Shown piece after piece: positions 36,080 through 44,297 of a stretch of DNA of 64,000 bases; position 1 is the first letter of the stretch; each line of letters begins with the position of its first letter. The position numbers and the translations under genes were made by a program. The notes under the pieces were generated by a model. That model was not told the origin of the DNA. It ran no database searches and was given only the letters and a program-made list of their open reading frames with translations. Source of the stretch: Agrobacterium vitis (GTDB lineage Bacteria > Pseudomonadota > Alphaproteobacteria > Rhizobiales > Rhizobiaceae); the NCBI RefSeq assembly GCF_013337045.2, contig NZ_CP118259.1, forward strand, positions 372,001-436,000, written 5' to 3'.

Positions 36080-36664
36080 ATGTTCGTTACCCCCGCCTAT
36101 GCCGAGGAAGTCCCGGCAGCGGCTGAGACCCACACGGAAACCGGCGTTCCCGCGGAAGCCGGACATGGACGAGGCGTATTTCCGCCCTTCGACCATTCTA
36201 CCTTCCCATCGCAGCTGTTGTGGCTGGTCATCACCTTTGGCCTGTTCTACATTCTGATGCAGCGGGTCATCGTGCCACGCGTCGGCGGTATCCTCGAAAA
36301 TCGTCATGACCGTATCGCCAAGGATATCGACGAGGCCAGCCGCCTGAAGGCGGAAGCGGATGCCGAAGTCGAGACCTATGAAAAAGAATTGACCGCCGCC
36401 AAGGCGAAGGGCAACCAGATTGCCTCTGCCGCGCGGGATGCTGCCAAGGCCAAGGCTGCTGCCGACCGCGCTGCTGTCGAGGCTGAGCTGTCCAGCAAGG
36501 TTGCTGCGGCGGAAGCCAGCATTGCAGCGATCAAGACCAAGGCTTTTGCCGAGGTCGATACGATTGCCACGGAAACCGTTGCCGCCATCGTTGAGCAGCT
36601 GACCGGTGCAAATGTCACCGCAGCAGATGCGCAATCGGCTGTTGCCGCTGGCAAGAGGGGCTGA
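36080..36664 (+). CDS. atpG: F0 ATP synthase subunit b'
   Basis: A 194-residue b-type peripheral stalk subunit. The N-terminus is Ala/Glu-rich, then one transmembrane helix (about 40-60: [15 protein letters not shown]) and a long charged coiled coil. Alphaproteobacteria and phototrophs have two different b subunits (b and b') in place of a b homodimer. The ATG has GGAGG five bases upstream; an earlier in-frame ATG falls inside the atpE terminator and is rejected. It starts 79 bp after atpE. The symbol atpF2 is also used. Confidence 0.95.
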   Translation: MFVTPAYAEEVPAAAETHTETGVPAEAGHGRGVFPPFDHSTFPSQLLWLVITFGLFYILMQRVIVPRVGGILENRHDRIAKDIDEASRLKAEADAEVETYEKELTAAKAKGNQIASAARDAAKAKAAADRAAVEAELSSKVAAAEASIAAIKTKAFAEVDTIATETVAAIVEQLTGANVTAADAQSAVAAGKRG

Positions 36665-36668
36665 ACCG

Positions 36669-37154
36669 ATGCAATATGATGCAACTTTCTTCGCCTTTGT
36701 CGGCCTGGTGCTGTTTCTGGCACTGATTGCCTATCTCAAAGTACCGGGCATGATGGCGAAGTCGCTGGATGCGCGGGCAGACAATATCCGCGACGAACTG
36801 GCGGAAGCCAAGCGCCTGCGGGAAGAAGCCCAGCAATTGCTGGCTGAATATCGTGCCAAGCGCAAACAGGCTGAAGCGGAAGCTCAGGCCATCGTTGCCG
36901 CCGCCGAGCGCGAAGCTGCTGCCCTGACGGAAGAAGCCCGTCAGAAGACCGAGGAATTCGTTCAGCGCCGCAATGCGCTGTCGGAACAGAAGATCAAGCA
37001 GGCCGAAACCGACGCCATCAATGCGGTTCGCTCAGCGGCTGTCGATCTTGCAATCTCGGCTGCCGAGACCCTGCTGAAGCAGAAAGTCGATGCGCAGTTG
37101 CAGTCAGGCTTGTTTAATTCGTCTGTAAGCGAAGTGAAAAACCGTTTGAACTGA
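36669..37154 (+). CDS. atpF: F0 ATP synthase subunit b
   Basis: A 161-residue peripheral stalk subunit: one N-terminal transmembrane helix (about 8-27: FVGLVLFLALIAYLKVP) and a long alpha-helical charged stalk. GAGGGG lies eight bases before the ATG, overlapping the end of the b' gene, which stops only 4 bp earlier. It is the last gene of the operon and has a strong terminator. Confidence 0.95.
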   Translation: MQYDATFFAFVGLVLFLALIAYLKVPGMMAKSLDARADNIRDELAEAKRLREEAQQLLAEYRAKRKQAEAEAQAIVAAAEREAAALTEEARQKTEEFVQRRNALSEQKIKQAETDAINAVRSAAVDLAISAAETLLKQKVDAQLQSGLFNSSVSEVKNRLN

Positions 37155-37177
37155 GATTGCTCATCAGTGATGAATTG

Positions 37178-37203
37178 AAAGCCGGGTTCAGCCCGGCTTT
37201 TTT
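37178..37203 (+). terminator. Intrinsic terminator of the atp operon
   Basis: AAAGCCGGG (37178-37186) pairs with CCCGGCTTT (37192-37200) around TTCAG, followed by further T residues. A classic Rho-independent terminator 24 bases after atpF. Confidence 0.92.
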
Positions 37204-37282
37204 ATGTTCGGGTTTTGGTAAAGTTCCACGCATGGCACCGTAAGATTTTGTCTCAGCGGCGTAGTTTCCTACATCAACTGAT

Positions 37283-37394
37283 CTCAGTTGAAGGAATTAT
37301 GCGGTAGAGAAAGTGGAAACCGAGTTTTCCAAAGAGACAAATGGAAATAAGAGAGATCACAGTCCGTGTGGTTCACTCTGAACCTGACACACTC
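37283..37394. repeat. Repeat fragments between atpF and rnhB
   Basis: GAATTATGCGG (37294) resembles the family 1 left arm. AAGTGGAAACCGAGTTTTCC (37310-37329) is a RIME-like core. GTTCACTCTGAACCTGACAC (37371-37390) is the short repeat also seen at 5058-5078 and 51078-51098, and it overlaps the rnhB 3' end. Confidence 0.5.
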
Positions 37395-38065
37395 TCATTT
37401 CGCGTCCGTTCATCCGATATGCGCAGAGGACTGAAACTCATCCGGTGAAGGGGGCAGGGGCCATGATCGGCGATGGCTTTCTGGTGGACCTTGGTGCCGT
37501 AGCCCGCATGGGCATCAAATCCGTATTGGGGGAAGACCAGGGCGGCGCGCGTCATCATCCGGTCTCGTATGACCTTGGCGACAATCGATGCGGCGGCAAT
37601 GGAGAGCGATCTTGCATCGCCTTTGATGACGGCGGTGCCTCCGCAGATCAATCCTGGAGGAACGTCCCGGCCATCGCAAAGCAGATGGGCGGGGGCCAGC
37701 GAAAGCCCGGCTGCGGCGCGGCGCATGGCGTCGAGACTGGCTTTGCGGATATCCCTGCGGTCAATATGGTCCGAGCCTGAAGAGGCGATGGAGACCGTTG
37801 CCGTTGCCAGGATCTGAATAAAAAGCGCCTCGCGTCTGGTCGCCGTAAGTTTTTTCGAATCGTTGAGACCGTCAGGAATGGCCTTGGGGTCAAGAATGAC
37901 CGCTGCGGCCACCACCGGCCCAGCCAGCGGGCCTCGTCCTGCCTCATCCGTGCCGGCCACCGGCCAGCAACCCTTGGCTCGGAAACTCTCCTCTAGGGAA
38001 AAATCCGGTCCGGTCAGTGGCAGCGTGAAAAGATCGGGCATGTTGGATGGAGAACGTTTTGGCAT
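37373..38065 (-). CDS. rnhB: Ribonuclease HII
   Basis: RNase HII cleaves RNA in RNA-DNA hybrids, including single ribonucleotides in DNA. The 230-residue protein has catalytic D40-E41 in [22 protein letters not shown] and the [12 protein letters not shown] motif with its conserved Asp. The usual end is HRMSFSPLR; the further 15 residues here come from repeat DNA at 37371-37394. The start is taken as [13 protein letters not shown]; upstream Met codons exist at 38080 and 38107 and the Shine-Dalgarno signal is weak. Confidence 0.93.
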   Translation of the reverse strand: MPKRSPSNMPDLFTLPLTGPDFSLEESFRAKGCWPVAGTDEAGRGPLAGPVVAAAVILDPKAIPDGLNDSKKLTATRREALFIQILATATVSIASSGSDHIDRRDIRKASLDAMRRAAAGLSLAPAHLLCDGRDVPPGLICGGTAVIKGDARSLSIAAASIVAKVIRDRMMTRAALVFPQYGFDAHAGYGTKVHQKAIADHGPCPLHRMSFSPLRISDERTRNESVSGSE

Positions 38066-38104
38066 GTGGCAGACGTCGCACATCACCGGGTTGGCTTGCA
38101 AGCC

Positions 38105-38208
38105 CATTGCATACTTCTTTAAACTGGATTCGATTTAAGGTGAGAATTATGCTGCAAATTTAGAGTGTTACAACGTCCTTTAGCCTATTATTAGAGTACA
38201 CGGCGCGC
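38105..38208 (+). repeat. Degenerate copy of dispersed repeat family 1
   Basis: The copy runs from ATTGCATACTTCTTTAAA through AGAATTATGCTGC to TACACGGCGCG, with more mismatches than the other full copies. It lies just upstream of the rnhB start region. Confidence 0.6.
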
Positions 38209-38231
38209 CTTGATTCATTGGCTTCGCCCCC

Positions 38232-38414
38232 CCTCATCCCCCTGCCGGGGACTTCTCCCCGCGAGGGAGAAGAGGTCAACACGACAACACCGAGCCTCAT
38301 CCGGAGGCTGCGGGCAAAGGAGTTTATCGGCTTTTGCCGCGCGTATAATGCACAAGAGGGTGCCGCAGGTCTCTTCTCCCCATCGGGGAGGAGCTGGCGG
38401 CAGGCGGATAAGGT
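38232..38414. repeat. Inverted repeat of family 3 (CCTCATCC...CTTCTCCCC)
   Basis: Left arm: CCTCATCCCCCTGCCGG, then hairpin CTTCTCCC-CGCGA-GGGAGAAG (38252-38272). Right arm: hairpin TCTCCCC-ATC-GGGGAG, then GGCGGCAGGCGGATAAGG. The arms are reverse complements in outline and 95 bp apart. The same family is inside glyS at 56412-56554. Confidence 0.75.
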
Positions 38415-38446
38415 GGCGGCAAAGCCAAGAGACGTTTGCGTCGTGT

Positions 38447-38480
38447 ACTATCGCGTTTTATAAAACGCGCGGCGCTGTCA
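38447..38480 (+). repeat. Half copy of dispersed repeat family 1
   Basis: The perfect palindrome CGCGTTTTATAAAACGCG (38452-38469) is followed by CGGCGCTGTC. It is nearly the same as the half copy at 5228-5257. Confidence 0.65.
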
Positions 38481-38520
38481 TGCCGTTGATAAAAGGCTTC
38501 GGCGTCGCCTCGATGCAGAA

Positions 38521-38722
38521 GGATTGAAAGGGGTCGATCCCTCTACCCAAGACGCGACGCCGCGCCGGACAAGCGGTCAAGGAAACCGCTTCCGGCATTT
38601 CCGAGGGCCGCCCTTGCGGAAGGCGATGTGGCCTCGGAAAGAGAAGGTTCAAATTTATGTGCGTGCCGCCGGGTTGGATGGATAGCCGCAAACCCGGGGC
38701 GGATGTGCCTGAGCGATCAATC
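38521..38722. ncRNA. Highly structured intergenic segment, candidate non-coding RNA
   Basis: GATTGA (38522-38527) can pair with TCAATC (38717-38722), enclosing several strong hairpins: GCCGGACAAGCGGT / ACCGCTTCCGGC, CCGAGGGCCGCCC...GGCCTCGG, and CCGGGTT-N15-AACCCGG. No reading frame is convincing on either strand. I do not recognise tmRNA, RNase P, SRP RNA or a named riboswitch. Strand and identity are unknown. Confidence 0.3.
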
Positions 38723-38758
38723 TCTTGCGCCCGCGCTGCCAAGCCTAACAATGGTTTG

Positions 38759-39916
38759 CTACAGCAGCGATAGCTGCACACCATTGCCCATAGGCGGGAT
38801 GAACAGATCGTCGCGCAATTGCATGCTCCGACGGCCCATTCCGAGGCGCTTGGTGGCGATCTCGAAACGGCGGCTGATCTGCCAGGCATAGGGGCCAGTG
38901 CCTTTCATCCGCTTGCCGAATTCCGCATCGTAATCCTTACCGTCGCGCATCGAGCGCACCAGCGACATGACATGGCGATAACGATCAGGATAATGTTGCA
39001 GCAACCAGTCACGAAACAGCGGGCTGACCTCCAGTGGCAGGCGCAACAGCACATAGCTCGCCTCCGAGGCGCCAGCGGCCTTGGCAGCATCCAAGATGCG
39101 TTCGATTTCATGATCGTTGAGAGCCGGAATGATCGGCGACACCAATACGCTTGTCGAGATGCCAGCCTCGCTCAGCGCCTTGATTGCCTCCAGCCGACGG
39201 CTTGGGGTCGAGGCGCGAGGCTCCATGGTCCGGGCCAGTTTGCGGTCCAGCGTGGTGACTGAAATACCGACCTTGGCCAGGCCCTTCTCGGCCATATCGG
39301 CCAAAATGTCGATGTCGCGTAGCACCATTGCCGACTTGGTAACGATGGCGACCGGATGACTGGCCTCTTTCAAGACCTCAAGCAATTGCCGCATGATCCG
39401 CCATTCCCGCTCGATGGGCTGGTAAGGATCGGTATTGGTGCCGATGGCGATAGTGCGCGGCTTATAGCCTGGCTTGGACAGCTCCCGTTCCAACAGTTTC
39501 GGCGCATCCGGCTTGGCAAACAGCCGGGCTTCGAAATCAAGCCCTGGAGACAGGCCCATATAACTGTGGCTGGGCCGGGCAAAACAATAGATGCAACCAT
39601 GTTCACAGCCGCGATACGGATTGACCGAACGATCGAAGGGAATGTCCGGCGAATCATTGCGGGTAATCACCGTCTTTGGCCGCTCCACCTGGACTTCGGT
39701 GCGGAACGGCGGCATGTCCTCGAGGCTTGCCCAGCCATCGTCTTCCAGCTGCCGCTCCAGCGTCTCGAAACGCCCGGAGGGATTGAGCCCGGCGCCGCGT
39801 CCGCGCCTGCGCGCGCCATCCACCCGAAGCCCTGAGGCGACCAGCAGCGCGTCGGCAATATCCGCCGTATTGGCAGGCTGAAAGGCAGCCTGCCTGACAT
39901 CAGACAGTACGGTCAT
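38759..39916 (-). CDS. PA0069-type radical SAM protein (spore-photoproduct-lyase-like)
   Basis: A 385-residue radical SAM enzyme. The cluster motif CEHGCIYC (C104, C108, C111) is Cx3Cx2C, followed by FARPSHSYMG; the rest fits the PA0069/SplB-like group (DTNPYQP-type stretch TNTDPYQPIE, VTKSAMVLRD, SPIIPALND). No substrate is established. AGGAG seven bases before the ATG at 39916 sets the start. A perfect alphaproteobacterial LexA box lies 60 bp upstream, indicating SOS control and a link to DNA damage. Confidence 0.9.
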   Translation of the reverse strand: MTVLSDVRQAAFQPANTADIADALLVASGLRVDGARRRGRGAGLNPSGRFETLERQLEDDGWASLEDMPPFRTEVQVERPKTVITRNDSPDIPFDRSVNPYRGCEHGCIYCFARPSHSYMGLSPGLDFEARLFAKPDAPKLLERELSKPGYKPRTIAIGTNTDPYQPIEREWRIMRQLLEVLKEASHPVAIVTKSAMVLRDIDILADMAEKGLAKVGISVTTLDRKLARTMEPRASTPSRRLEAIKALSEAGISTSVLVSPIIPALNDHEIERILDAAKAAGASEASYVLLRLPLEVSPLFRDWLLQHYPDRYRHVMSLVRSMRDGKDYDAEFGKRMKGTGPYAWQISRRFEIATKRLGMGRRSMQLRDDLFIPPMGNGVQLSLL

Positions 39917-39975
39917 TTGGAACTCCTGACGGGCCAACCGGCCCTTTCATGAGCTGAGATCTAACGCTAAAATGA

Positions 39976-39990
39976 GAACAATTCAAGAAC
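39976..39990 (-). promoter_or_regulatory. LexA (SOS) box GAAC-N7-GAAC
   Basis: GAACAATTCAAGAAC matches the alphaproteobacterial LexA operator (direct repeat GTTC-N7-GTTC on the other strand) exactly. It is 60 bp upstream of the radical SAM start, in the position of a promoter, inside an AT-rich segment (39940-40140). Confidence 0.75.
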
Positions 39991-40186
39991 AAAATACCGA
40001 TCTTGAAAACGTAATCATGGATTGCGTAAAATCTAAAATACACCAAAAAATATATTCAATAGTCGCGATGAGAAGTAAAAAACAGCATGTCCTGATTTAT
40101 TCACTTGCTGATCCGTCTTCGATCAAATTCCAGTCAAGCACGGTTCACCCGTGGTAAAGCATGATGCATTGCGGTATGAGTAACGC

Positions 40187-40708
40187 ATGTTGACTGTTAT
40201 TATCGAATGCCGCGATCAGGAAAGCGAATTGGCGCAAACCTTGACCACCCTTGTCGCCGGGGCGGTGGAGGGTATTATTTGTGATGTGGTTGTTCTGGAT
40301 CACGGGTCCAGCGATGGGACGTCGCGGTTGGCGGATGCAGCGGGCTGCCGATTTCACATGATCTGGGATTTGCGAGACGTGGTCTCGGCGGCGAGGGGCG
40401 AGTGGTTGCTGCTGGTCGAGCCAGGCGCCCGACCATCCTCTGGATGGATCGAGGAAGTGGCGGAATATGTGGCACTGAACAGCGCGCCAGCCAGATTTTC
40501 ACCCTCACGACACCATAAGCGTCCGTTTTTTCGACGCTTCACCCGCCGCGGGCCACCGTTGGAACATGGGTTTTTGCTGCGAAAGAGCCAGGCTCAATCG
40601 CTGGTCAAGACAGGCATGAAGCTAGCCGATCTGGTCGTTGGCCTGAGGGGCAGGGCGCTGTCGAGTGAAATGGTGCCAGCCTGGGCGGTCCGTCAGGCAC
40701 GGGCTTAA
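40187..40708 (+). CDS. Short glycosyltransferase family 2-like protein
   Basis: A 173-residue protein beginning like a GT-A fold glycosyltransferase: LTVIIECRDQESELAQTL, then VVVLDHGSSDGT (nucleotide-binding Asp) and AARGEWLLLVEPGARPSSGW. The DxD metal site expected after EWLLL is absent (VEPGA), and the acceptor domain is missing. It may be a non-catalytic relative or have a different activity. It converges on moaB. Similar short proteins next to moaB are known to me from Rhizobiaceae. Confidence 0.75.
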   Translation: MLTVIIECRDQESELAQTLTTLVAGAVEGIICDVVVLDHGSSDGTSRLADAAGCRFHMIWDLRDVVSAARGEWLLLVEPGARPSSGWIEEVAEYVALNSAPARFSPSRHHKRPFFRRFTRRGPPLEHGFLLRKSQAQSLVKTGMKLADLVVGLRGRALSSEMVPAWAVRQARA

Positions 40709-40785
40709 CCTTGCCTGCTTATGTCACTGCGGCTTAGATAGTTTTGCTGGGCCTATTGCCATATTAGCCCAGCCAACGTGTCGTT

Positions 40786-41334
40786 TTACGCCTTGTCCCG
40801 TTTCAGATGCTCGGCCAGCCGTGGCATGATTTCCACGAAATTGCAGGGCCGATAGCGATAGTCCAGCTGTTGCGCGAGAATGCCATCCCAACCATCCTTG
40901 CAGGCACCGGGAGAGCCGGGCAGGACGAAAATGAAGGTGCCATTGGCAAGCCCGGCGGTGGCGCGAGACTGGATGGTCGAGGTGCCAATCTTATCGTAGG
41001 AAATCCGGTGAAACACGGCGGAAAATCCGTCCATCCGCTTGTCGAACAGCGGCTCCACCGCTTCCGGCGTCACATCCCGACCGGTAAAGCCGGTGCCACC
41101 GGTGGTGATGATCACATCGACATCCTGCGATTGGCTCCAGGCGCGCACCTGATTGGCAATCCGATCGGCATCGTCGGTGACAATGGCGCGGTCGATGAGC
41201 CGGTGGCCAGCTGATTCGATCCGTTCGGCCAACACATCGCCAGAGCGGTCATCGGCCAATATACGGCTGTCGGAAACAGTCAGAACGGCAATGCCGAGCG
41301 GAATAAAGGCGCGTGTCTCGTCTAATCCAGGCAT
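40786..41334 (-). CDS. moaB: Molybdenum cofactor biosynthesis protein MoaB
   Basis: MoaB/MogA-family proteins adenylylate molybdopterin before molybdate insertion. The 182-residue protein has the motif VITTGGTGFTGRDVTPEA and the C-terminal LPGSPGACKDGWDGIL. GGAG seven bases before the ATG at 41334 (MPGLDETRAF) sets the start. No other moa genes are nearby. A degenerate RIME-like repeat lies upstream at 41358-41405. Confidence 0.93.
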   Translation of the reverse strand: MPGLDETRAFIPLGIAVLTVSDSRILADDRSGDVLAERIESAGHRLIDRAIVTDDADRIANQVRAWSQSQDVDVIITTGGTGFTGRDVTPEAVEPLFDKRMDGFSAVFHRISYDKIGTSTIQSRATAGLANGTFIFVLPGSPGACKDGWDGILAQQLDYRYRPCNFVEIMPRLAEHLKRDKA

Positions 41335-41357
41335 GTCATGTCTCCAATACGGCATGT

Positions 41358-41405
41358 TTCCCGAACGTGTGGAGCCGTTCTGGGAAAGACATGCGAAAAC
41401 ACTAG
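41358..41405. repeat. Degenerate RIME-like repeat
   Basis: TTCCCGAACGTGTGGAGCCG followed by TTCTGGGAAAGACATGCGAA follows the RIME core pattern (arms TTCCCGAA and TTCTGGGAA around a GTGGA...CCG centre, then GACATGCGAAAAC). It separates moaB from ispE. Confidence 0.45.
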
Positions 41406-41444
41406 TCTATAGCATGTCCGATGAATCCCGAACCACGCGATAGT

Positions 41445-42317
41445 TTATAGAGTCTGGCTTGCCTGAAAATACCAATCAGGCCTGTCCGTGAGAAGCCGTT
41501 TTTCAGCGGCGAGTGCGGCTTCATAGGTGGGATAAAGGCCGAAACAGGTGGCGCCGGAGCCGGACATCCGGGTGACAAGCGCGCCGGTTGCTTCGATCAT
41601 CCGGCAAAGCTCGGCGATGTGCGGACACAGGATTTCGGCTGCGGGTTGCAGATCATTGCGCAATCGGCGGAGCGTTTCTGTCCATGGGGCTTGCTCTGCT
41701 ACAGGTGGCAGCGGTCCAATCGGTGGATTGTCGCGCCGGGTCATCGCCTTGAAGATTGCCGGTGTCGACACCGCCTGCAACGGATTGGCGAGCAGGATGC
41801 CGAAGCGCGGCAAGGTCGGCAGGCGTGTCAATTCCTCGCCAATGCCTGTGGCACGCAATGATGTGCTTGCAAGGCACATCGGTACATCCGCTCCCAGCTT
41901 TAGGGCCAGATCCTCCAGGGCCGCTGGCTCAAGATGGCTGTTCCATAGGTGCTGTAAAGCCCTCAGCGTGGCTGCGGCATCGGCTGAACCCCCGCCAATG
42001 CCTGATGCAATCGGCAGATTTTTTTGTAAGGAGATGGCAACGGGCGGGGCGGGCAGGCCCTTGGCCAGAGTGGCTATCCGCAACAGATCCCGCGTCCGGA
42101 TAACCAGGTTTCCAGCCGGATCTTCCGATTGAAGCTGGCCTGCAAAGCGCCCCGACAGGGTGAATTCATCCTGTCGGTCCGTTTCAACTGTGATCACGTC
42201 GCCATGTTCGGCAAATGTCACGAGCGTATCGAGAAGGTGGTAGCCATCATCCCGCCTGCCCGTGACATGCAGGGCAAGATTGATCTTTGCCGCTGCAATT
42301 TCACGAAATACGGTCAT
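41445..42317 (-). CDS. ispE: 4-diphosphocytidyl-2-C-methyl-D-erythritol kinase IspE
   Basis: IspE is the fourth enzyme of the MEP isoprenoid pathway and phosphorylates the 2-hydroxyl of CDP-methylerythritol. The 290-residue GHMP kinase has AAKINLALHVTGRRDDGYH at the start and the ATP loop LPIASGIGGGSADAAATL. The start is the ATG at 42317 (MTVFREIAAAK), where family similarity begins; 33 upstream codons run through a palindrome. A polyprenyl diphosphate synthase acting later in isoprenoid synthesis lies 2.4 kb away. Confidence 0.95.
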   Translation of the reverse strand: MTVFREIAAAKINLALHVTGRRDDGYHLLDTLVTFAEHGDVITVETDRQDEFTLSGRFAGQLQSEDPAGNLVIRTRDLLRIATLAKGLPAPPVAISLQKNLPIASGIGGGSADAAATLRALQHLWNSHLEPAALEDLALKLGADVPMCLASTSLRATGIGEELTRLPTLPRFGILLANPLQAVSTPAIFKAMTRRDNPPIGPLPPVAEQAPWTETLRRLRNDLQPAAEILCPHIAELCRMIEATGALVTRMSGSGATCFGLYPTYEAALAAEKRLLTDRPDWYFQASQTL

Positions 42318-42363
42318 TCGGGTTCCTGCCTCGCCCTGTTTGAAAACCAAGGCATCGACGATG

Positions 42364-42442
42364 CCTAGTGGTCCGATTCCGACATTTGCATGCGTTTGCA
42401 GCACCCTCGAGAGCAAATGTCGGAATCTTCAGGACCACTAGG
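42364..42442. repeat. Large palindrome (26-bp stem) at the TPR gene stop codon
   Basis: CCTAGTGGTCC (42364-42374) pairs with GGACCACTAGG (42432-42442), and GATTCCGACATTTGC (42375-42389) with GCAAATGTCGGAATC (42413-42427). Only TTCA on one side is unpaired; the loop is 23 bases. The TAG stop of the TPR gene lies in the right arm. Probably a dispersed rhizobial palindrome serving as terminator. Confidence 0.85.
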
Positions 42443-44297
42443 ATTTCTTTTCAGGTTGATCCGGCGTTTGCGGCGTGGGTGCGGGCGCCGGGGCGACCGG
42501 CGGTGTGACTTCGGCTGCACCCGGCCCGGCGGGCAGGTCAGGCAGTCCCTTTTCCAGCTTTTCCTGCACCGTGGCGATCAGTTCCGGTTCCGGCTTGAAG
42601 GCCAGGACCTGACGCCACTGGAAGGTGGCTTCCAGCTTGCGGCCAACCCGCCAATAGGCATCGCCCAGATGGTCGTTGATGGTTGCGTCACCGGCCTTCA
42701 ACTGCACGGCGCGCTCCAATTCCTCGACCGCTTCGTCATATCGGCCAAGCCGATAATAGGCCCAGCCGAGCGAATCGACGATATAGCCATCATCAGGCTT
42801 CAGCTCGACGGCTTTCTTGATCATCTCCAGGCCCTCCTGGAGATTGCGGTTCATATCCACCCAGGAATAGCCGAGATAGTTGAGAACCTGTGGCTGCTGG
42901 GGGTTGAGCTCCAACGCCTTGCGGAAGTTCGGCTCGGCCTGGTCCCATTTCTTCAGGCGCTCATAGGCAATGCCGCGCTGGAAAAATACCGGCCACTGGT
43001 TCTTTCCGGGGGCCGAACCGATAATCTCCGCAGCCTTGTCGTAATTGGCGGCCATCTCGGTGTAGTCCTTGGCATCCGACAGCACGCTGCCATAGGCCAG
43101 ATAGGAGCGGATATCCTGAGGATCCGAGGCGATCAGCGATTTCAGATGGGCCTTGGATTCCTCGACTTTGCCGGTTTCGCCCAGCGCCAGACCCAGCTGC
43201 ATTTCGGAAATCCGCCGCATCGGCGATTCGGCGGGCACCTGCTTGTATAAGGAAATGGCGAGATCGGTCTGCTTGTTGCCCTCGGCAATGCCACCCAGCA
43301 TGATCAGCGTATCGGCGCTGTCGGGATCAAGCGCCCGCGACAATTGCAGATAGAGCGCAACCGTGTCCTGGGTTCCCTGGCGGTTCAGAGCGCCGCCGAT
43401 TGAAAACAGCACTGAGGCTGCCCCTTCGTCGGCGGTGGCCACCTGCGGCTTGGGAACCTCGCCCTTTTCGATCCGCTCGCGCATGGCCTTGAAGGGCGGA
43501 TAATTGTTCAACACTTCATCGCCAGCCGCCAGCGCATCGAGTGCCTTCTGCTTGTTGCCGGTCTTGGCTTCCAGCGTCGCAAGGGCCATGACGGCGCGCA
43601 GGAACGTGTCGGGTGCGGTCGCGCCGCCCTCGCGGTCGGTGATAACGCCGCTCAAATAGCTGCGGGCCTTGGTCTCGTCGCCAATGGCGGCAGCCATCAC
43701 GCCCGCATTGTAATTCTTGAAAATTCCGTACCAGGCCGGGCCTTTCATCTTGTCGAGATCGGCAAGGGCTTCCTTGCCACGCCCGGCGCCCATTTTTGCC
43801 CAGGCGGTCAGAAGCGCATTGGTCAGCCGGTCGAGATCGTTCGGTCCCTTATAGGCAAGGATTTTTTCCGCTGCGCGGTACTTTTTGCCTTTGATGGCAT
43901 CCAGACCGCGGACAATGGCGGTAATGCGCTCAACGGCCTGGTCCTTGCGCAATTCGGTGGCGTATTTCGCACCTTCCTCGAAGCGGCCAGCCATCAGCAG
44001 CGACAGCATGAGGCTTTCGCGGATTTCCAGGTCCTGCGGTTCGAAACGCAGCGCCTTCTCGTAGAGCGCTACGGCGGTGGTAAAATCGCGGTCGGTATTG
44101 GCTGTGCGGGCCGCAAGATAGGCGCCGGACAGGGTATCGACCTCATCGAGATCGAAGCCATCGACCGGCTGTTTTGCCGTTTCTGCCGCCATCGCCACCG
44201 GCGGAGCCAGGAAGGACGGGAGGACGCCCCCGCTAAAGGACACCAGAAGCAAGAGCGCTGTGCCCGAGAGGAAGCGTTTGGCAAAGATCTGCCGCAT
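42438..44297 (-). CDS. Exported tetratricopeptide-repeat protein
   Basis: A 619-residue protein with an N-terminal signal peptide (FLSGTALLLLVSFSGG hydrophobic core, AMA-A cleavage region near 38-42). TPR repeats follow, clearest at about residues 420-580 (FRKALELNPQQPQVLNYLGYSWVDMN; AVELKPDDGYIVDSLGWAYYRLGRYDEA). The last 40 residues are Pro/Ala-rich. It is probably a periplasmic or membrane-attached scaffold; no partner is shown. The ATG at 44297 has AAAGG upstream. The 5' untranslated region carries two small hairpins. The stop lies in a large palindrome. Confidence 0.85.
   Translation of the reverse strand: MRQIFAKRFLSGTALLLLVSFSGGVLPSFLAPPVAMAAETAKQPVDGFDLDEVDTLSGAYLAARTANTDRDFTTAVALYEKALRFEPQDLEIRESLMLSLLMAGRFEEGAKYATELRKDQAVERITAIVRGLDAIKGKKYRAAEKILAYKGPNDLDRLTNALLTAWAKMGAGRGKEALADLDKMKGPAWYGIFKNYNAGVMAAAIGDETKARSYLSGVITDREGGATAPDTFLRAVMALATLEAKTGNKQKALDALAAGDEVLNNYPPFKAMRERIEKGEVPKPQVATADEGAASVLFSIGGALNRQGTQDTVALYLQLSRALDPDSADTLIMLGGIAEGNKQTDLAISLYKQVPAESPMRRISEMQLGLALGETGKVEESKAHLKSLIASDPQDIRSYLAYGSVLSDAKDYTEMAANYDKAAEIIGSAPGKNQWPVFFQRGIAYERLKKWDQAEPNFRKALELNPQQPQVLNYLGYSWVDMNRNLQEGLEMIKKAVELKPDDGYIVDSLGWAYYRLGRYDEAVEELERAVQLKAGDATINDHLGDAYWRVGRKLEATFQWRQVLAFKPEPELIATVQEKLEKGLPDLPAGPGAAEVTPPVAPAPAPTPQTPDQPEKKS

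Noticed and set aside
39972..40157. 61-codon plus-strand frame over the LexA box
   Set aside because: AT-rich promoter region with no ribosome-binding site; the LexA box and the divergent gene explain it better.
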